A stretch of 64,000 bases of DNA from Symsagittifera roscoffensis (lineage: Eukaryota > Xenacoelomorpha > Acoela > Convolutidae): contig NC_087062.1 in assembly GCF_963678635.1 (NCBI RefSeq), positions 6,558,193 through 6,622,192 of the forward strand. The letters run 5' to 3'. The position numbers and the translations under genes are program-made. The notes beneath the pieces are model-generated. The model did no database searches and was not told the origin of the DNA. It saw nothing but the letters and a program-made list of their open reading frames with translations. The first letter of the stretch is position 1; each line of letters opens with the position of its first letter. Of the stretch, positions 1-13,198 are shown piece after piece.

Positions 1-1869
1 AGAAAAGACAGCCAGCGGCCAATAAATTTGTAACAAGAGAACGTGGCGCCTTGACCTAGCTAAAATTGGGTCTTTAATTTATTATTGATGAGCGTTTGTT
101 TCCTTCAAGCCTTTACAATAACTCTAATTTCAGAATTTCAGTCACAAGCGAGTGGACAATTTTTATTGGATTGAACAAGTAAAATTTGCGAAACTCCAAA
201 ATTTTAATTTTTATTACGGGGCCAATTTAGTTCAGTTCTTATAGCCACAAATATAAATATTTATAATGGTCTCTAGATTATGGCATTTCTTGAAGGTTAG
301 CATGGTCACAACTAATTAGGTCCTTAAACAATCATTTTCTTCTTCACTGCCAGACAAAAATATAATTTCTGCTAAGAATAGCTACTCAGTTTTGAACCAA
401 TGACGTAATAAAATGAAGAACATCATTTAGACCAGACTATCATTTAGTAATGAGCTGCATGAAAAATAGCAATTTGAGTGGAGTGCCGCTTTAAGTACGA
501 TTGTACTTGGAATTTAATGCTCCTAAAATTCCGTGTTCAGATAAATTGCCCTGCACAAAATCGGGTTACTCGGTGCTGAAAAGGGCTTAAATTTGACGTA
601 TAGAAACTCCCATTATGATTGAACGCTTTCGTTCATTGAGCTCCAAGTTTTATTTTTTTTTTTTGACAATTTACTAAGAAATTTACTAGTTTTTGAGTCA
701 TTTTGATTTTACGAAACATAAAAAAGCCCTAATTTGTCAAACTTTTTGTTACCGAATCGAATGCTTCATGTGGCAGGTAAGTTTATTAGATTAAACTACT
801 AGATGAAATTTCATGTGAGTGCAATGTTGGTCTTTTACATTTTACACGCATTTTTTTGCGCAGTGATTTTTATGGTAGAAAATTGAAGCGAATGCTAACA
901 TTGTAAGATGGCTCAAGAATTTTAATGAGTTCGATGCAAAAATTAAATCTGAACCTGCAAAAAAGCGGGGCTGCAAAAAAAAACTGGTTTCGAGCGGGTC
1001 TAATTTTTAAACCCATTTGCATAATAGAGAATAAAAGCAATCAATCATTAATTTAATTTTTACTGTTAAGTAAAAGTTCAGAGCCAGCACTTCGCATTCT
1101 TGAAGTTTTATTTTTGGGTTGAATCTCAATCACTTTAGCCCAAATTAACGATTAGTATTCAGTTTTTATATCATCGTCAACAGTAATGACAGCGAACATT
1201 TAAATTGCCAGACGTTAAGTTCCTCTTTAAAGTTACCACAAAAGGTTAAAGTTAACTTTTCAATAATTTATGGCCAGCACTTAAAACGTTTAAACATACC
1301 ACTCTCTCACAAACCTTTGTCTGAAACGTGAACAGACTTTATAAATACACCTAACTTTCAAAGACTAATGTTAAACTGTTACTTTAAACTGTTAGTATGC
1401 GTTAATTGAAGCCTATGTTAGGCTCACCAATCACAGAAGATTAGAATTTTATGACATTTTCTGACTTTCCTAAAATTTTGACAGATAGCGGAGCCGCAAC
1501 CAGCAGGAGCTGCCGGAAAAGATAACTCAAATCAAAATTAATCCCAGTTTTCTGCCTTCCAGTTGTTGGTTAAATTATTTTGCTGTTATATTTGCCGGAA
1601 AAACAAGTTGTTTTGACATTTTAGTCAAAATAGTACACATTTACTGTACTGCAAGTGCAAAGGGCGTCAAATTTTTATTGTATTTCACAGGTAAGAAATT
1701 TAAATCAAATGATTTTTGGTAACTTTGACCAGTCTCGCGCCGAGGCTCGTTCGCTAATCGTAAGTCGACGAGACCAAAATCTATTTTAACAGCTTTTTAT
1801 CGGCAAAATTAAACACATTCAAACATTTGCAACCGAGAAAGAGCAGTCGCCTCTGCTATGTTAATTATA
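1..1869. other. Gene-free AT-rich DNA
   Basis: No open frame of convincing length or composition is present on either strand, and no RNA gene was recognised. Good splice-donor-like strings (CAG|GTAAG) occur near 777 and 1690. They have no adjoining coding sequence, so I give them no weight. Confidence 0.5.
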
Positions 1870-2300
1870 CAGTGCTGATTTAAATTATCCGGACAAATCG
1901 AACAAAACTTGAATTTTCAAGCGCATTTTTCTCAAATTGGGCTAAAATTACACAAAAAATGAAGAGAACAAAAGTTGCTTAGAATTTCACCAGAATTAAT
2001 ATGGTGCCATTTTTTTCTCCGAAATTCTCAACAAAAATTTTACCCCAAAAATGGGTTATTTTGGCTTTTTTCAATTAATCAAGAATTACGCGGAAACTAC
2101 TTTGAATTATCATGGTCAAAAGATTCAAAAACTTTTTTTTTCAGCTCATGGCATCAACATCTATCAGGTGGTATCAATAATTGCCGTTGAAAACTGCTAC
2201 TTCAGTTTGAAAGTCGAAAGTGGTCTGAAGAAAAAATCACCCGAAAATAAACAAGACTGCTCGTATATCAGGGCTAAGCCCTGAATGTTCAGACGGTCCC
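1870..2300 (+). mobile_element. Partial pogo-like MITE, left end
   Basis: The sequence TA followed by CAGTGCTGATTTAAATTATC at 1868-1889 matches the terminal inverted repeat of the complete copy at 12531-13196. The next 100 bp or so also resemble that copy (…CTCAAATTGG…, then an AGAATTTC/AGACTTCC region). The matching right-hand terminus was not found, so this copy is truncated or diverged and its right limit is approximate. Confidence 0.55.
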
Positions 2301-3548
2301 TTAATTTATATCGATTAATTTTTGTGAAAAGAAAAATTGAAAGCCTATACATATTGGACAATATCAATGCGTAAAATTTTGAGTCGTACAAACAAATTAT
2401 CTCATTATTTCATCTTTACAACGTATCTCAGGTTTTGATTTTTATATGCATGGTTTAATTACGCAAAACTACGCAAAACCGGTTTCAAAACCACATACAT
2501 TATGAAATTCTATTCAGTTCTTGACATCATGTTTTTCTATAAAAAATATTTCAACTATTATAGAAAACTAATAATTGCCGCCAAATGTTACGCAGTTAAT
2601 ATGACGTAACAGAAAATTGTTTTTAGAAAACTTTGAACTTTCAAGAAATAATTGCTAGTTTGCTCTCTACAGTGCTTGAATCATATATTATACATTATCT
2701 TTTTTATACAACAAAAAACCATTGTCAAGATTGTTGAGGACAGTTTTTTGGCAACTGGATCATTTAGAAGTTTGATTTACTATTAGCAGACTTTGCTCTT
2801 ATCATGATTATTTTGCATTGCTAAAATTTTTATAGTTTTAATGACTCCTGAAAAATTAATGAAACCCTTATTCTAGCTGTCTTTTTAACTCTGATATAAT
2901 TTTTGTTCCCCAAACTACAATTTTTGACAAAAATGAGTCTAAAGGTCCGCTAAAATTCTGAGATCAAAGTTTTTTTTTCTTAAATGCTGTTTTTTCATTG
3001 CGGCGTATTACAGGCAAGCTATAACGCACTCAAAAATTTTCGAAAGGAAGTGAAAAACATAATGTTCTACAACACAAAAAATTTGTCGTTAGATCATGAT
3101 TTTGCTCTCTTTGGGTGCATTCTTGCAAAAAAATTCAGAAACACAAATTGAAACAAAAAGTAGGAAAAAGCGTGAAGAAAAGGGTTAAGGGGACTCTCAG
3201 GCTGAGTGAAAAACCAAATTCAATCGATCACACCAAATGGATAAAATGTAAGGCAAAAAATTGTTGCGAAGTCCTTGATACAATTTCCCGCTATCATACT
3301 GCATAACTTGCAGTATCTGTGACTGCAATCTAAAGTAAAACCAATGCGGTCTGGCAGGTAAATTTTCATCCTTTTTCTGAAATCATTTTGAGCAAAGCTA
3401 ACATACAGGGGAAGCCAACAGAAATTCAATTTGGTAGTTTTTCATCAAAAGTTTCGGAAATTTTATCACAAGGAGAAGTCAAGCTTTACTATCTCGACAG
3501 TAATGCACTAATAATCGCAAAAAGGTTCTAAGAAGTCTAATTGCTCCG
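2301..3548. other. Gene-free AT-rich DNA
   Basis: The short open frames here lack any recognisable domain and have the composition of the surrounding non-coding DNA. I see nothing else. Confidence 0.45.
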
Positions 3549-4115
3549 ATGGGGAGGAACTTTGTAATCATGTAAAGTTTTAGTTATTTTTTCAATTTTT
3601 CGTTTTGTTTTCCCCACAAAATCAAGTACCACAATTATAAATTCGAATGATTTGAGTGATATATCATCTTAAAGCCCCTTTAAATCTTGATTCGATAGTC
3701 GCTAACAAAGTTTGCATAAATTTTTTCAGTTTCGAGAAAAACCGGTTTGAAGCATTTGGTTTTTTGGTAAGATTTTTTGAGCCAAAAAAGTGAGAATGTG
3801 AGCTTAAATTAGTCTTTTTATTATTAATTTAAGCCGTGAAAACTTCGTTTTATTCCATTAAAGTTTTTTCGTGGTTCATTTGCGCCATTTTTGAAAAACG
3901 TTTTCGAGTTTTTGAAAATTAAAATAAAATTATCAGTATTTCTCTTTTTTCTTGTCATTTTTCTATGAAAAACTGATTGTTTTTAATTTTTTACTATGAC
4001 TCTCGAATATGCCTAACTTCTATTTATTGCTTAGATGTTTTTATCACACAACGCAGCAAAACGACAGTAATTTAAAGAGTTTTTTTTCTCGTTTTTTAAC
4101 TTATGGTCGTTTTTT
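3549..4115 (-). repeat. Dispersed repeat, GATAGCCGG family, degenerate
   Basis: This copy is in reverse orientation. It starts with GGGGAGGAACTTTGTA…, contains the conserved CCACAAAATCAAGTACC and GAGTGATATATCA segments, and ends near a TTATGGTCG relic. The same order of blocks is seen at 45019-45527 (reverse) and 57982-58473 (forward). There is no coding capacity. Confidence 0.5.
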
Positions 4116-4220
4116 TTTTTAGTTTTTGAAGCTGTCTTCATCTCCTTCCTACTACCCTAAAAACCTTTTTTTAACTTTTGAAGCTGTTTTTATCTCCTTC
4201 CTACAACCTTAAAAAGACAT
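4116..4220. repeat. Two-copy local tandem repeat (about 50 bp)
   Basis: Two adjacent copies share TTTTGAAGCTGT, then a short variable stretch, ATCTCCTTCCTAC and CCTAAAAA. They differ at a few bases, so the duplication is local and moderately old. Confidence 0.7.
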
Positions 4221-5598
4221 TGCAAGGCACTCTTTTTGAAACTATCGTTGGGAACACGAATCTGTTAACAAGTTATTGAATACGCATCAAAGTTATTGGG
4301 CATAAGCCGGCTTTTTGAAATTACAATTTTTGAGACAAAATCAAGCCAAAAAGTGCAGCAATCGTAGTGAAACGAAGATTTTAAAATTTCGGGCCATAAA
4401 CAAGTGTTCCTACAAAAACCTAAACATTTTATGAGAAGATTCGAATTTTCGATTTAATTTCAGACGCGCAAAAAAGATAACACGAAAGCTTTTTTGCATT
4501 GTGACAATTTTTACTTTAATTTAAAACTAAATTTTTACGCTCGGGCAAATAAAACGAAGCGCTATCGAAACTGGACGCCATGATTAAATATAACTTTTTT
4601 TTGTAGATTTCTGGGTATATACAAATTGATATGAGTAACATAACGCTACGAATATATTCTATAAATATAAATTGGTTAAGGGCGATTCTGCGAACATAAG
4701 TGAATATTTTATACAATTTGCCTTGGACTTTTGCGAAGAGGGGTAGCTAAATTTGTCAAAAAAGTTTTAAGTGTTCTTAAACTTGATCAAGATCAACTTT
4801 GATTTCCCCCCAAACCATATGACTAGCCCTTATTTTGTCAAAAATTTCTGCCATGGAAGCAAAACTTTGGCAAAACAACTGGAACACATCTTTTTTTGGC
4901 AAACTTGGGATTTTTTTTCCCCTACATCGCCCGAAAAGGTTTTTTGGCGCAAATGCCTCCATCAAAACCAAAAGCGTGATAGGCGGCTTTAGAAAAAAAA
5001 TGGGTCGTTTGGGCAAAACAGTCATGCGGTCGTACCAAAAATGAGTCCGTCTCGGTCGTGAGGCGTGAAATCTCTGCGAAAAGGCGTCCCCCTTCAAACC
5101 CACCACTGTGGTTTATTAAATGGGATAGTTAATGAAAACTTGGAGAAAAATTTTAAAGTGGTAAGCCAGCGGTAGTTGAAAAAAAAACCGTCTAACCAGA
5201 AGCAGAGGCCAAATGAACCAACAGAACTGAGCATTGATTAAATCAACTTTGTTAGAGTTTTTGACGCGTTTGAAAGTTTTTCACAGGATAGAAACAAATA
5301 AAATGAATCACATCACTTGATCAATATGTGAAGTAAATTTTGATAGATAAAAACCACTGAACGTTTTTGCGCTATCACACATGACTATTTGCAATTTTAC
5401 TGTTTGCTTTCCAATTTAGTTTTTTAAAAAATTTGCAAGTCAAAATTCATATTTTTGACAATGTTTTAAGACTGAGTTTGCATACAAGAGCAAGCAAAAT
5501 TGAAAAAACGTAGAAAGTTAATTGAACAGTCTTACATCATCTACTCATGTTTTTGATGATTCTATTAAAAGGAGAAACCAATGTTAACTATATCGATG
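4221..5598. other. Gene-free AT-rich DNA
   Basis: The longest open frame, on the minus strand at 4777-5106, overlaps other frames of similar length and shows no domain. Composition is uneven near 4800-5100, which could be an unrecognised old repeat. Confidence 0.4.
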
Positions 5599-6101
5599 AT
5601 TACGAGGCCAAGCTGTGTAATTTGTGAATTGTAAGAGGCCAAAATTTGTTTTGTTGCTGAGTCCCAAAATTTGTTACTTTTCTTTGATCCTTTTTGCTGT
5701 TCTGAAATCCACAAACAAATATCAAAAACACTATGCTGCTCAAAATATCTCCAAAAATGGGCGGAATCTGCACCAGAATTCGGAAAACCATGTTGAATCC
5801 TTAAGGAAATAATAAAATACAGCCATAGAAAAATTGAACTGTTGCGGATGCAACAACTGGTTTAGTTCAGTAATAAGCAAATTTGCGGAGCCCACTTACA
5901 TTTTTTGGAATCCACGTACAGTTGTGGAATCCAAAAAAACTAGCTATAATCGCTTGTCGCGGAATCTGCGACAAAACAACAAATGTGCCGACAGATTTTA
6001 CTTCACAAGTATTTGTACGCGGAATCCACAAAAAAATTGCTATGAGGAATCAAATTAAATTTTGAAGCATGTTTAAACACTTGTCTCTGGATTCCAGAGA
6101 C
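5599..6101. repeat. Fragments of ACGAGGCC and GGATTCCAGAGAC repeats
   Basis: At about 5600, GATTACGAGGCCAAGCTGTG and then TTTGTGAATTGTAAG match one end of the inverted-repeat element at 37525-37745. Further right, phrases such as GCGGAATC and GGAATCCAC recur. At 6083-6101 lies the near-perfect palindrome GTCTCTGGATTCCAGAGAC. Related phrases occur at 17.55-17.95 kb and 37.57-37.61 kb, so this is a patchwork of dispersed repeats rather than a gene. Confidence 0.5.
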
Positions 6102-6308
6102 ATATAAACACCAGACTGTGCGCCTATCCACTGCAGAGTTTGGCCACATAATGATAGATCTAAAAACAAGCAACCTGATCCATGTCTCTGTTTTGTGCAT
6201 TTTAACTGGGCGTTATCAAAAATGTTACATTTTTAGTTGTCTTTATGTCCCTACTTCATCAAAAAAGTTTAAAAAAAATATGATAAATTACCTTAACTCT
6301 TTTTATCC

Positions 6309-6666
6309 CGACCATTGAAAGTGGGGAGGAAATTTGTGTTCATGTGTGTGTTTTAGTTGACTTTTTTTGCTTTTTGTATTCCAAATTAATTAATTTAAGC
6401 CGTGAAAAATTAATTTTACTTAGGTTAAGGTAGTCTTTGTAGTTTTTTAGCGCAATTTTTAAAATCAAAAATTTGAAAATTGAAAAAATTTCCGCAAAAA
6501 ATTTTACTATGACTTTCGAATATGCGTAAGTTCTATATTTTCGCTCAAACTTTTTTTTCATCACAACATGCAGAAAAAAACGACACCAATTTGAGAAAAC
6601 ATTTTTGTATTTTTTTAAGACTGTGGTCGGAACATTCTGTGCTACCTGCACAATAACCGGCTATCC
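6309..6666 (-). repeat. Dispersed repeat, GATAGCCGG family
   Basis: Reverse-oriented copy. It begins CCGACCATTGAAAG and GGGGAGGAA, and ends GGTCGGAAC…TGCTACCTGCAC followed by ATAACCGGCTATC, the reverse complement of the family head. It is about 360 bp, so it lacks part of the roughly 500 bp body seen at 57982-58473. Confidence 0.6.
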
Positions 6667-7149
6667 TTTTTCAGTTTTGTTGTCAATTTTTCCATAACCT
6701 CACAATTGGAACAATCAATTTTTTATGCGCATCAGTTGGCTGTTTGAAGTTACATTTCTTCGAGGTAAAATAAGTCAAATTAGGCAGCAAACTTATTGAA
6801 ATAACGATTGCTAGTTTCAAGTTTTTGGATGCCGTAGAAAGACATTCGTCTGCTTTAGGAGATTTTGAACTCCTTAGTTGTTTATACATGCACAAAAAAA
6901 ACAGTCGCCACATTTTTCTTTCATTGTGACATAATTAAATAAGTTTTTGTTGGAAAATTTCTCATTTCTTGTTCAAATAAAAGTTATGCCCTCATAAATT
7001 GACCCCTTAATATTAAACGTTTTTGGGATATCAATTTTTGGATGTAGATATGACAAACAGAACATATTTTTTTAAAATGAAAGACTAAAATCTTGAAAAA
7101 AAATGAGGACTCATTGCACAAGCAGTCGGGAACGGATCTATTTTTTTTT
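6667..7149. other. Gene-free AT-rich DNA
   Basis: No coding or structured feature recognised. Confidence 0.4.
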
Positions 7150-7458
7150 GGTGGGGGGGGGATTGAATTTTGTGGTCGGTCAAATTAATTTACCGAATTC
7201 TCTCAGAACATTATAGAGATCTTATTTTGACAAAATGTTCGGGCCACAGGCAGATGTTTGAAAAATAAGATCAAAATACCGTTTTTGGGCGCTTTTTGTA
7301 GGGTTTTGACCAAAAAAGTGTGTTTTTGGCAAACTCCCCACTCAAAATTAGGATAGATTTTGGCGGCGAAGGCCAAATATTTCAAGTTTGGTCAGCCAAA
7401 AATGGATATCAAAGAGTAGTACCACAAGGGGGTCGAATCATTGATGGGGGGGGACGTA
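7150..7458 (-). mobile_element. hAT-like MITE, degenerate copy
   Basis: This is a reverse-oriented relative of the complete element at 38697-39128. It shows the G-run, a weakened form of the GAGCTCTC block, AAATTAGGATAGATTTTGGC with GGCGAAGG, GTCAGCCAAAAATGGATATC and GGGGGTCGAATC in the reversed order. Both termini are eroded, so exact limits and target duplication cannot be given. Confidence 0.6.
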
Positions 7459-9531
7459 AGAGCTTTTCAAACTGCTTGGTAAGAAATTAAATGTACAAAA
7501 AAGGGTTCTAATATTCCATGCTTAGCACCAAACGGATATAGATATAAAAATCTAGTTTGGTTTTTAAAGCTTTTTGTGATCTCAATACTTGGTAGCTGAC
7601 GCTTTTTGAAGCGAAGTGAAATGGCAAAAACAGTCACACTTTTTGAATGTGGTATAATGAATAATTCATTAGCCCAGAGCTGCTAAAACTCATATAATTA
7701 GAGTCGCATCAGTCATTTAAAGACAGAAAACTATATTTAATCATCAGACCTTCAAAAAACTGCCAGTGAAAAAACAACTATTTCCGCTCATTTTAAAAAA
7801 TATTGTTTGCATGTATATTCTATCAAAGCAAATTCAGTACGAGGATGGTCATCCACAAATGCGATTGAGCTAATTTTTAGCTGGAAAATTTTATCCTTTT
7901 AAAAATCTTTTCTCGTTTTTTACTCAGAGCTTTCACCATTTGGAGACGTTTATTTAACAAATATAACAGAGTAAAATAGAATACATCCATGAAGATGGTT
8001 TTATGGGTTGGTAATGGTACAATTTGACCAATTTGTTAAATTTTCATTCACGCTTTTTTCGGCTGAGGGGTTTTGAGACAGCTTCTTTTATTACAGGAAA
8101 ATATTTTTATGTTCACTGAAACAAAGCCCTAGAAAGCACTAAAAACAAACAGAGTTTTGTCTCATTTTACTAGTCGTTTGTCTTCGCTAGGACAGTCTGT
8201 CTGTCTTTTGTTTATTATCTTGTTTACAATAAAAAACTGGACGGACATACTTGTAAATGGACGGCTAAAAGGTAATACCTAAAAACCATTATAACTATGT
8301 TTTTAAATATTAACAAATTTTAAACAGTGGTGTGTGTAAATGCGGCCGTTTTTTTTTGTCAAAAATTTTGGATTGAGAATACATTAGTTTGCACAATTAG
8401 TTTGCATTGGAGCTCATGGTATCTTAATTGCCAAAAGTTGCTTAAATTTAGGGAAAATTAATCGTTTTTTGGCCAAAATTTATGGAAATCAAAACTCAAA
8501 AGTGAGAATTTTGGAAAATTTGGTGAGCTACATTGAACGAAGTGTTGTCCAACCACGGCTTAAATTAATCTTACTCAGCGCGCTACTGGCTTTGGCTGGA
8601 AAAAATTTCAAGAATGTGAAATTTTGCAAATCGATCATTATCACCTTCAATTTTTTCATCATAATTTTGTATTTACAAAATGATTTCTATACCCAAAGAA
8701 ACTTTTCCGGAAAATAAATGCTTGCAAAAATATAATTTTTTTTGTTTATGACATAGTCCAGATAATCGAAAAAACTAACAAAAGCTCAAATTTTTAGCCA
8801 TAAAGTTGAGAAGTCATAGCTTATAGTCGTGGAAGAAAATACCTCAATCTTTTTTGCCAGTTAAGCGATGCTGTCCTTTTACTGCTTCATGGCTAAATTT
8901 CAGTTTGTGGTATATCTTGCAAATAAACTAAGCAACTAGTAAAAGCCATTTTACCCATGGGTTGTTGCTCTAATTTGTCTTCGCTAAAACATAATTTTTA
9001 GTTTTTAAAACGCGTTCTAATTTTATTTTGATCATTTTTTAAACATTTTTATTGCAACGAATAAAATCAACTTTTTTGAAACAAATCAAGAAACAATATT
9101 TCGGCAACTACTTGAGGAGTTTGAGTTTAAATTAGTTATTTAGAAACCTAGAACCGAGTAAATTATTTTATTTTAAGCAAACCAACACCGCTACAAAGAT
9201 TCAACCTGTCGTTGGTTTATGTTTGTACTCTACTGCTCTGATTTTCAATTGATTTTTTTATTACTAATTTTCTGGATTGCCGAGTCATTCTAAAGACAAT
9301 GATTTGCCTCTTTTTCTGCTTTTATGGCTCTTTGGATGTCTTTAAAGTCATTTAAAAATTTAAAAAAAGTTTGAAACAAGAAAAAAAAATTTGATAGTTT
9401 TTCCCGATATGAAAATAGTGCAGTTTGCTTATTGCGGTCCAAAATATGATTACAGAAGCTTTGACTCTCACATTTGATTTTCAAGTTAAATAAAGAAAAC
9501 TGGTTACTGTGCAAAAAATAAAGTTAAATAA
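7459..9531. other. Gene-free AT-rich DNA
   Basis: I see no gene. A 29 bp direct duplication (GTTAAATAAAGA…CTGGTTACTGTGCA) lies at 9486-9514 and 9524-9552. It straddles the head of the next dispersed repeat. Confidence 0.4.
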
Positions 9532-10027
9532 AGATAGCTGGTTACTGTGCAAGTAGCAAAAAGTGTTCCAACCATAGTGATAAAAAATACAAAAACAATA
9601 CAAGAACAATGACAAGAAAAAAAGAATCAAATAAAATGTTCAATTTTTTTTTCATTTTTTGCAAAGTTTTGAAATTTTGAAGTTCAAAAATTTTATTCAA
9701 ACATCTAGCCATTAAACTCAGTTTTGATGGCTCAATTTAACCTATATTAAGCGAATAAGTGATTACAAAATACTATTGTAAACATGCTCGCTCCATTTGT
9801 TTGTGTCTTGTGATTTACGACAAAAACAAAAAAATTAAACCCGTTTTTCTCGATACTGGTTAAACTTTTGATAATTTTCACGGTCGTTCGTATCAGGACT
9901 GAAAGAGTTTTACTTTGATAAATCATTCGACTCACTTCGATGATTATTTGTGGTAAAAAATGATGACTTTGCGTGAAAACAAAAGGCCCGAATACAAATT
10001 TTCGACCCATTTTTCAAAAGCTCGGAA
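9532..10027 (+). repeat. Dispersed repeat, GATAGCCGG family, near full length
   Basis: Forward copy. It starts GATAGCTGGTTACTGTGCAA, continues GTTCCAACCATAGTGATAAA and ends CGAATACAAATTTTCGACCC followed by TTTTTCAAAAGCTCGGAAT. This is the same block order and length as 57982-58473. Open frames inside are short and not conserved with other copies. Confidence 0.65.
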
Positions 10028-10354
10028 TAAATACTGTTTTTCAAAAATCTGCTTTCTACGTTCAATTTTGGCTTCTAACAGATACAATTGTAGAAGTAAA
10101 AGGCACTACCAGAATCAAATAGCTAACTTTAATTCCGTTCAGACGGGTTTCCTGCTGGATATAACTGCTGCTCATCAATTTCCTTTAAGACCGAAATCTT
10201 ATCATATCTTTTCCATCGGTTGTGAAACTTATCCGGTGAAATATTGTAGCTTTACAAGTGTTTGTCACATTTTTTTCGAAATCTGAACAAAAAATCTAGC
10301 TTTGTAGAAATTCAGTAAAAACTAATTGCTTTCGTATGTTTAGTTTGACGCAGT

Positions 10355-10693
10355 AGCAGGTTTAGGGAGGGGGGGGGGGGGGCGTCCCCTCAGGGATTCG
10401 ACCCCCTCACCACCTAAAGGGTTTTCCTTTGATACTAGTGTACGTCATCCATTTTTGACCGAACAATTCTTAATTTTTTCTATAGGTGCCTTCGGCAATA
10501 ATATACTAATTTTTAGGGGCATAGCTGCTTTTAAATTTTTTTTACGTAAGCTTTCAAAAAAGTGCACAAAAGTTTTTGTAAATAGCTTGAGTCTTGGATT
10601 TTTTTTCTACAAATTGGGGCTTTTTTATGATATCTCGAAAAGTAGACATTGTAGACCTAACGGAAAAAATCTCCTAGATTCGCCCCACGCCTG
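10355..10693 (+). mobile_element. hAT-like MITE copy
   Basis: Forward copy. The left end has CAGGTTTAGGGAGG and a long G-run, then CAGGGATTCGACCCCCTCAC, a CATTTTTGACCG block and GGTGCCTTCGGC with AATATACTAATTTT. The right end is CTAGATTCGCCCCACGCCTG. It aligns block by block with the complete element at 38697-39128 but is shorter, and its termini have diverged. Confidence 0.7.
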
Positions 10694-12530
10694 AAATACT
10701 TGCCGTGTCGAACCTGAAATACTTGATAGAAAATGGCAGAACATTCCAACAATCTTTTTTTTTAGCTGCGCTGCAACTGATTCAGTCAAATTCTGTGGAA
10801 ACAACACGAATACCTGCTTCTGTAAATGACTTTTGCACTCTGATTTTGTGCAATGTGAAGTTGAAAAGTTTTCTTTCTTTTACAACCCTTAGTCGGTTTT
10901 ATTGTTGTTCCCACCGATTGTTGTTCCAATCCGAGGAAAATCTTTGAATTTGAGCGTGTGTTCAACCATGGAAAACAAGTTGTTTCAAATGATCCTATTT
11001 CAGTCTTGATTTGAGATGCAAGGAGATTATACTGAGTCCAGAAAATTTACATAAAATTAACTAAGTAATGCGACTAAAAACGAACTAATAACAACTTCTT
11101 ATTAACAATCTTAAAAAAAACGAGTTAATAATTAACTGAGAATATATCATACCTTTTAAATATTTCATTTTGCAAACATTCCTGTGAACCTTAAACAATT
11201 CGGTTCTACTTGCAAAGCAACCGATTGTTTTTCTCAAGTGATTTTGAAGCAAGGTTCAATCGTTGAACATTTTATAGTTTTTTCAAAAAAGAATTCAATT
11301 TTTTTTTGATATATTTACTATTTGTTTCCACAAATGCGCTCATATGCTACGGTTGCATGATTCTTGCCAAAATTTCCTGGTCGAAACATTTGCGTACATT
11401 TTTCCATGAAAATAGACTGAATGAGCAGAGTTTTTAGTACAATTGGTCCCTTACTGAAAAGATGGTCCCAAAGGCGCCCAATTAGAGGCCCAATATTTGA
11501 AATTTTGGGTTCATTTATCCTTTTCCAAGGCAAATTGGCTACCAAAAATTGGGCTAATTCAGCCCCATTTGTACAAAACAATTTTCTCTAGTGACTCGAA
11601 CCGACTCATTGAGTAACCAAGAGCTCTGTGCTTTTTTTCCCACCAATCCTTAAAGTGACTGTTTTTTTTTTTGGTCTATTTGTATTAAAATTAGGAAAAT
11701 GAAAAAAGCACAATTGGCTAAAAGTTGGGCTCATTCGGCTCCGTTTTCTGAAAATTGGGCCCATGAAAAAAATGGGGATCAAATTCGACTCTTTTTTTTT
11801 CGGCAATAAAATTTGTCTTTCCAGTGAGGTTCATCATCTATTTCTCTAAACTGTCCAGAAGAACTATCTTTTTAAGATATGATGATCATATCTTATCAAA
11901 TACATTGCAGTTAAATAAATTCGAAAAGGGCGTGGAAATCTCGGAAAATTTCACTTGAAAAAGTTTGAAACTCAGGCGTCTAATTTTCAACTGTCAAAAT
12001 TTGATTATATTTAGTCAAATTTATAGATTTTCACCTGATAACCGTTTGGATTTATTTTGCTGCTGTTCGCCCTCAAAACATTTCACAATGCGTTTCGATT
12101 AAAATTTACAGTTTTCAGTTGCCCTTTAAAATTGCAAATTTATAACTGAGTTGAAATTGCTCCTTAAAAGTTACCCCTAACGACCCAGTTTTCAACGACA
12201 TGTAATAACATCTCAATAAGTGACGTTAGTTTGCATAACAAAAAAGGAGTCAAATAGCAGAAGCTTCTACAGGCCGGTTTTCTTGAACTGAAACATATAT
12301 CATCTTACCAGTTACAAAACCTTATACCATTTAAATCATTTTTTTTAATCACTGTTTTAAAAAATATTTATTATTCAAAAATTGCTAGAAAAATTTCAAA
12401 AACTACATAATCTATCTAAAAAATTTTGCGCAGTTTTTCTAAGTTATGGCTTTAAATTTGAAGTTTAGGCTTTATGAATAACTTCAAAGTGTGAATCGAT
12501 CTATTGATTGGTTTTATGGAACAGTGGATA
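10694..12530. other. Gene-free AT-rich DNA
   Basis: I recognise no gene. The stretch 11330-11820 repeats phrases such as AAAATTGGGC and GGCTCATTC, suggesting an old uncharacterised repeat. Confidence 0.4.
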
Positions 12531-13196
12531 CAATGCTGCTTTAAATTATCCGGACAAAAAGCTTTGAACTTGAAGTTTAAGACGCTTTGTTCTCAAATTT
12601 GGTTGATTTTAGGTGAAAACTGATAATACAAAACTTTCTTAGACTTCCAAAAGATTTAATATATTGTACTTTGTGTTGCGAAAATCGGGCCCAAAATTTG
12701 ACCCCAAAATGCATCATTTTTGCCCGTTTTTATCCCAGCAAAATTTACGCCAAAACCAATTTAAGTAGGGTATGATCTCCAGAACTTTGTATAAAATGTT
12801 TTTATTTTTCTTTGAGTGACAAAAAAGTCTTTTTTACTAAATAAAACATCAATTTCTTATATAAAAAAGAAATTTTGAACGTTTTGCACAAATTTTTTTT
12901 GAGAGTATACACTTCTTAAAATAGCTGAGCTATATAAAAGGTCAACTTGTTATATTCATATTAGTGAGCAAACCAGTAATTTTGGCGCAATTCTTGATTG
13001 ACCTATAAAGTAAAAAATGATCCATTTTTATGGTAAAATTTGGGCCCAATTTTTGCAAAACAAATTATACCATATTACTTCTGCTGAATTTCTACCTCAT
13101 CTTGTCATCGTCATTTTTTGTCAAACCAGTTAGAGAAAAAGGTATTTTAAGTTTCGTTTTCGATGCGTTATGTCCGGATAATTTAAATCAGCACTG
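12531..13196. mobile_element. Pogo-like MITE, complete
   Basis: Both ends are inverted copies of CARTGCTGNTTTAAATTATC followed by CGGACA, over about 26 bp with few mismatches. The left copy begins at 12531 and the right copy ends at 13196. TA dinucleotides flank both ends (12529-12530 and 13197-13198), the target duplication expected of Tc1/mariner/pogo transposons. The ATTATCCGGACA core is typical of pogo/Tigger-like termini (family knowledge). The 666 bp interior has no transposase frame, so the copy is non-autonomous. Confidence 0.8.
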
Positions 13197-13198
13197 TA

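Noticed and set aside
770-1700. CAG|GTAAG strings as spliced-leader RNA or 5' exons
   Set aside because: No leader-like conserved exon, Sm site or repeated gene unit is visible; such strings occur by chance.
4777-5106. 109-codon minus-strand frame
   Set aside because: Three overlapping frames of similar length in the same stretch and no domain; composition suggests an old repeat, not a gene.
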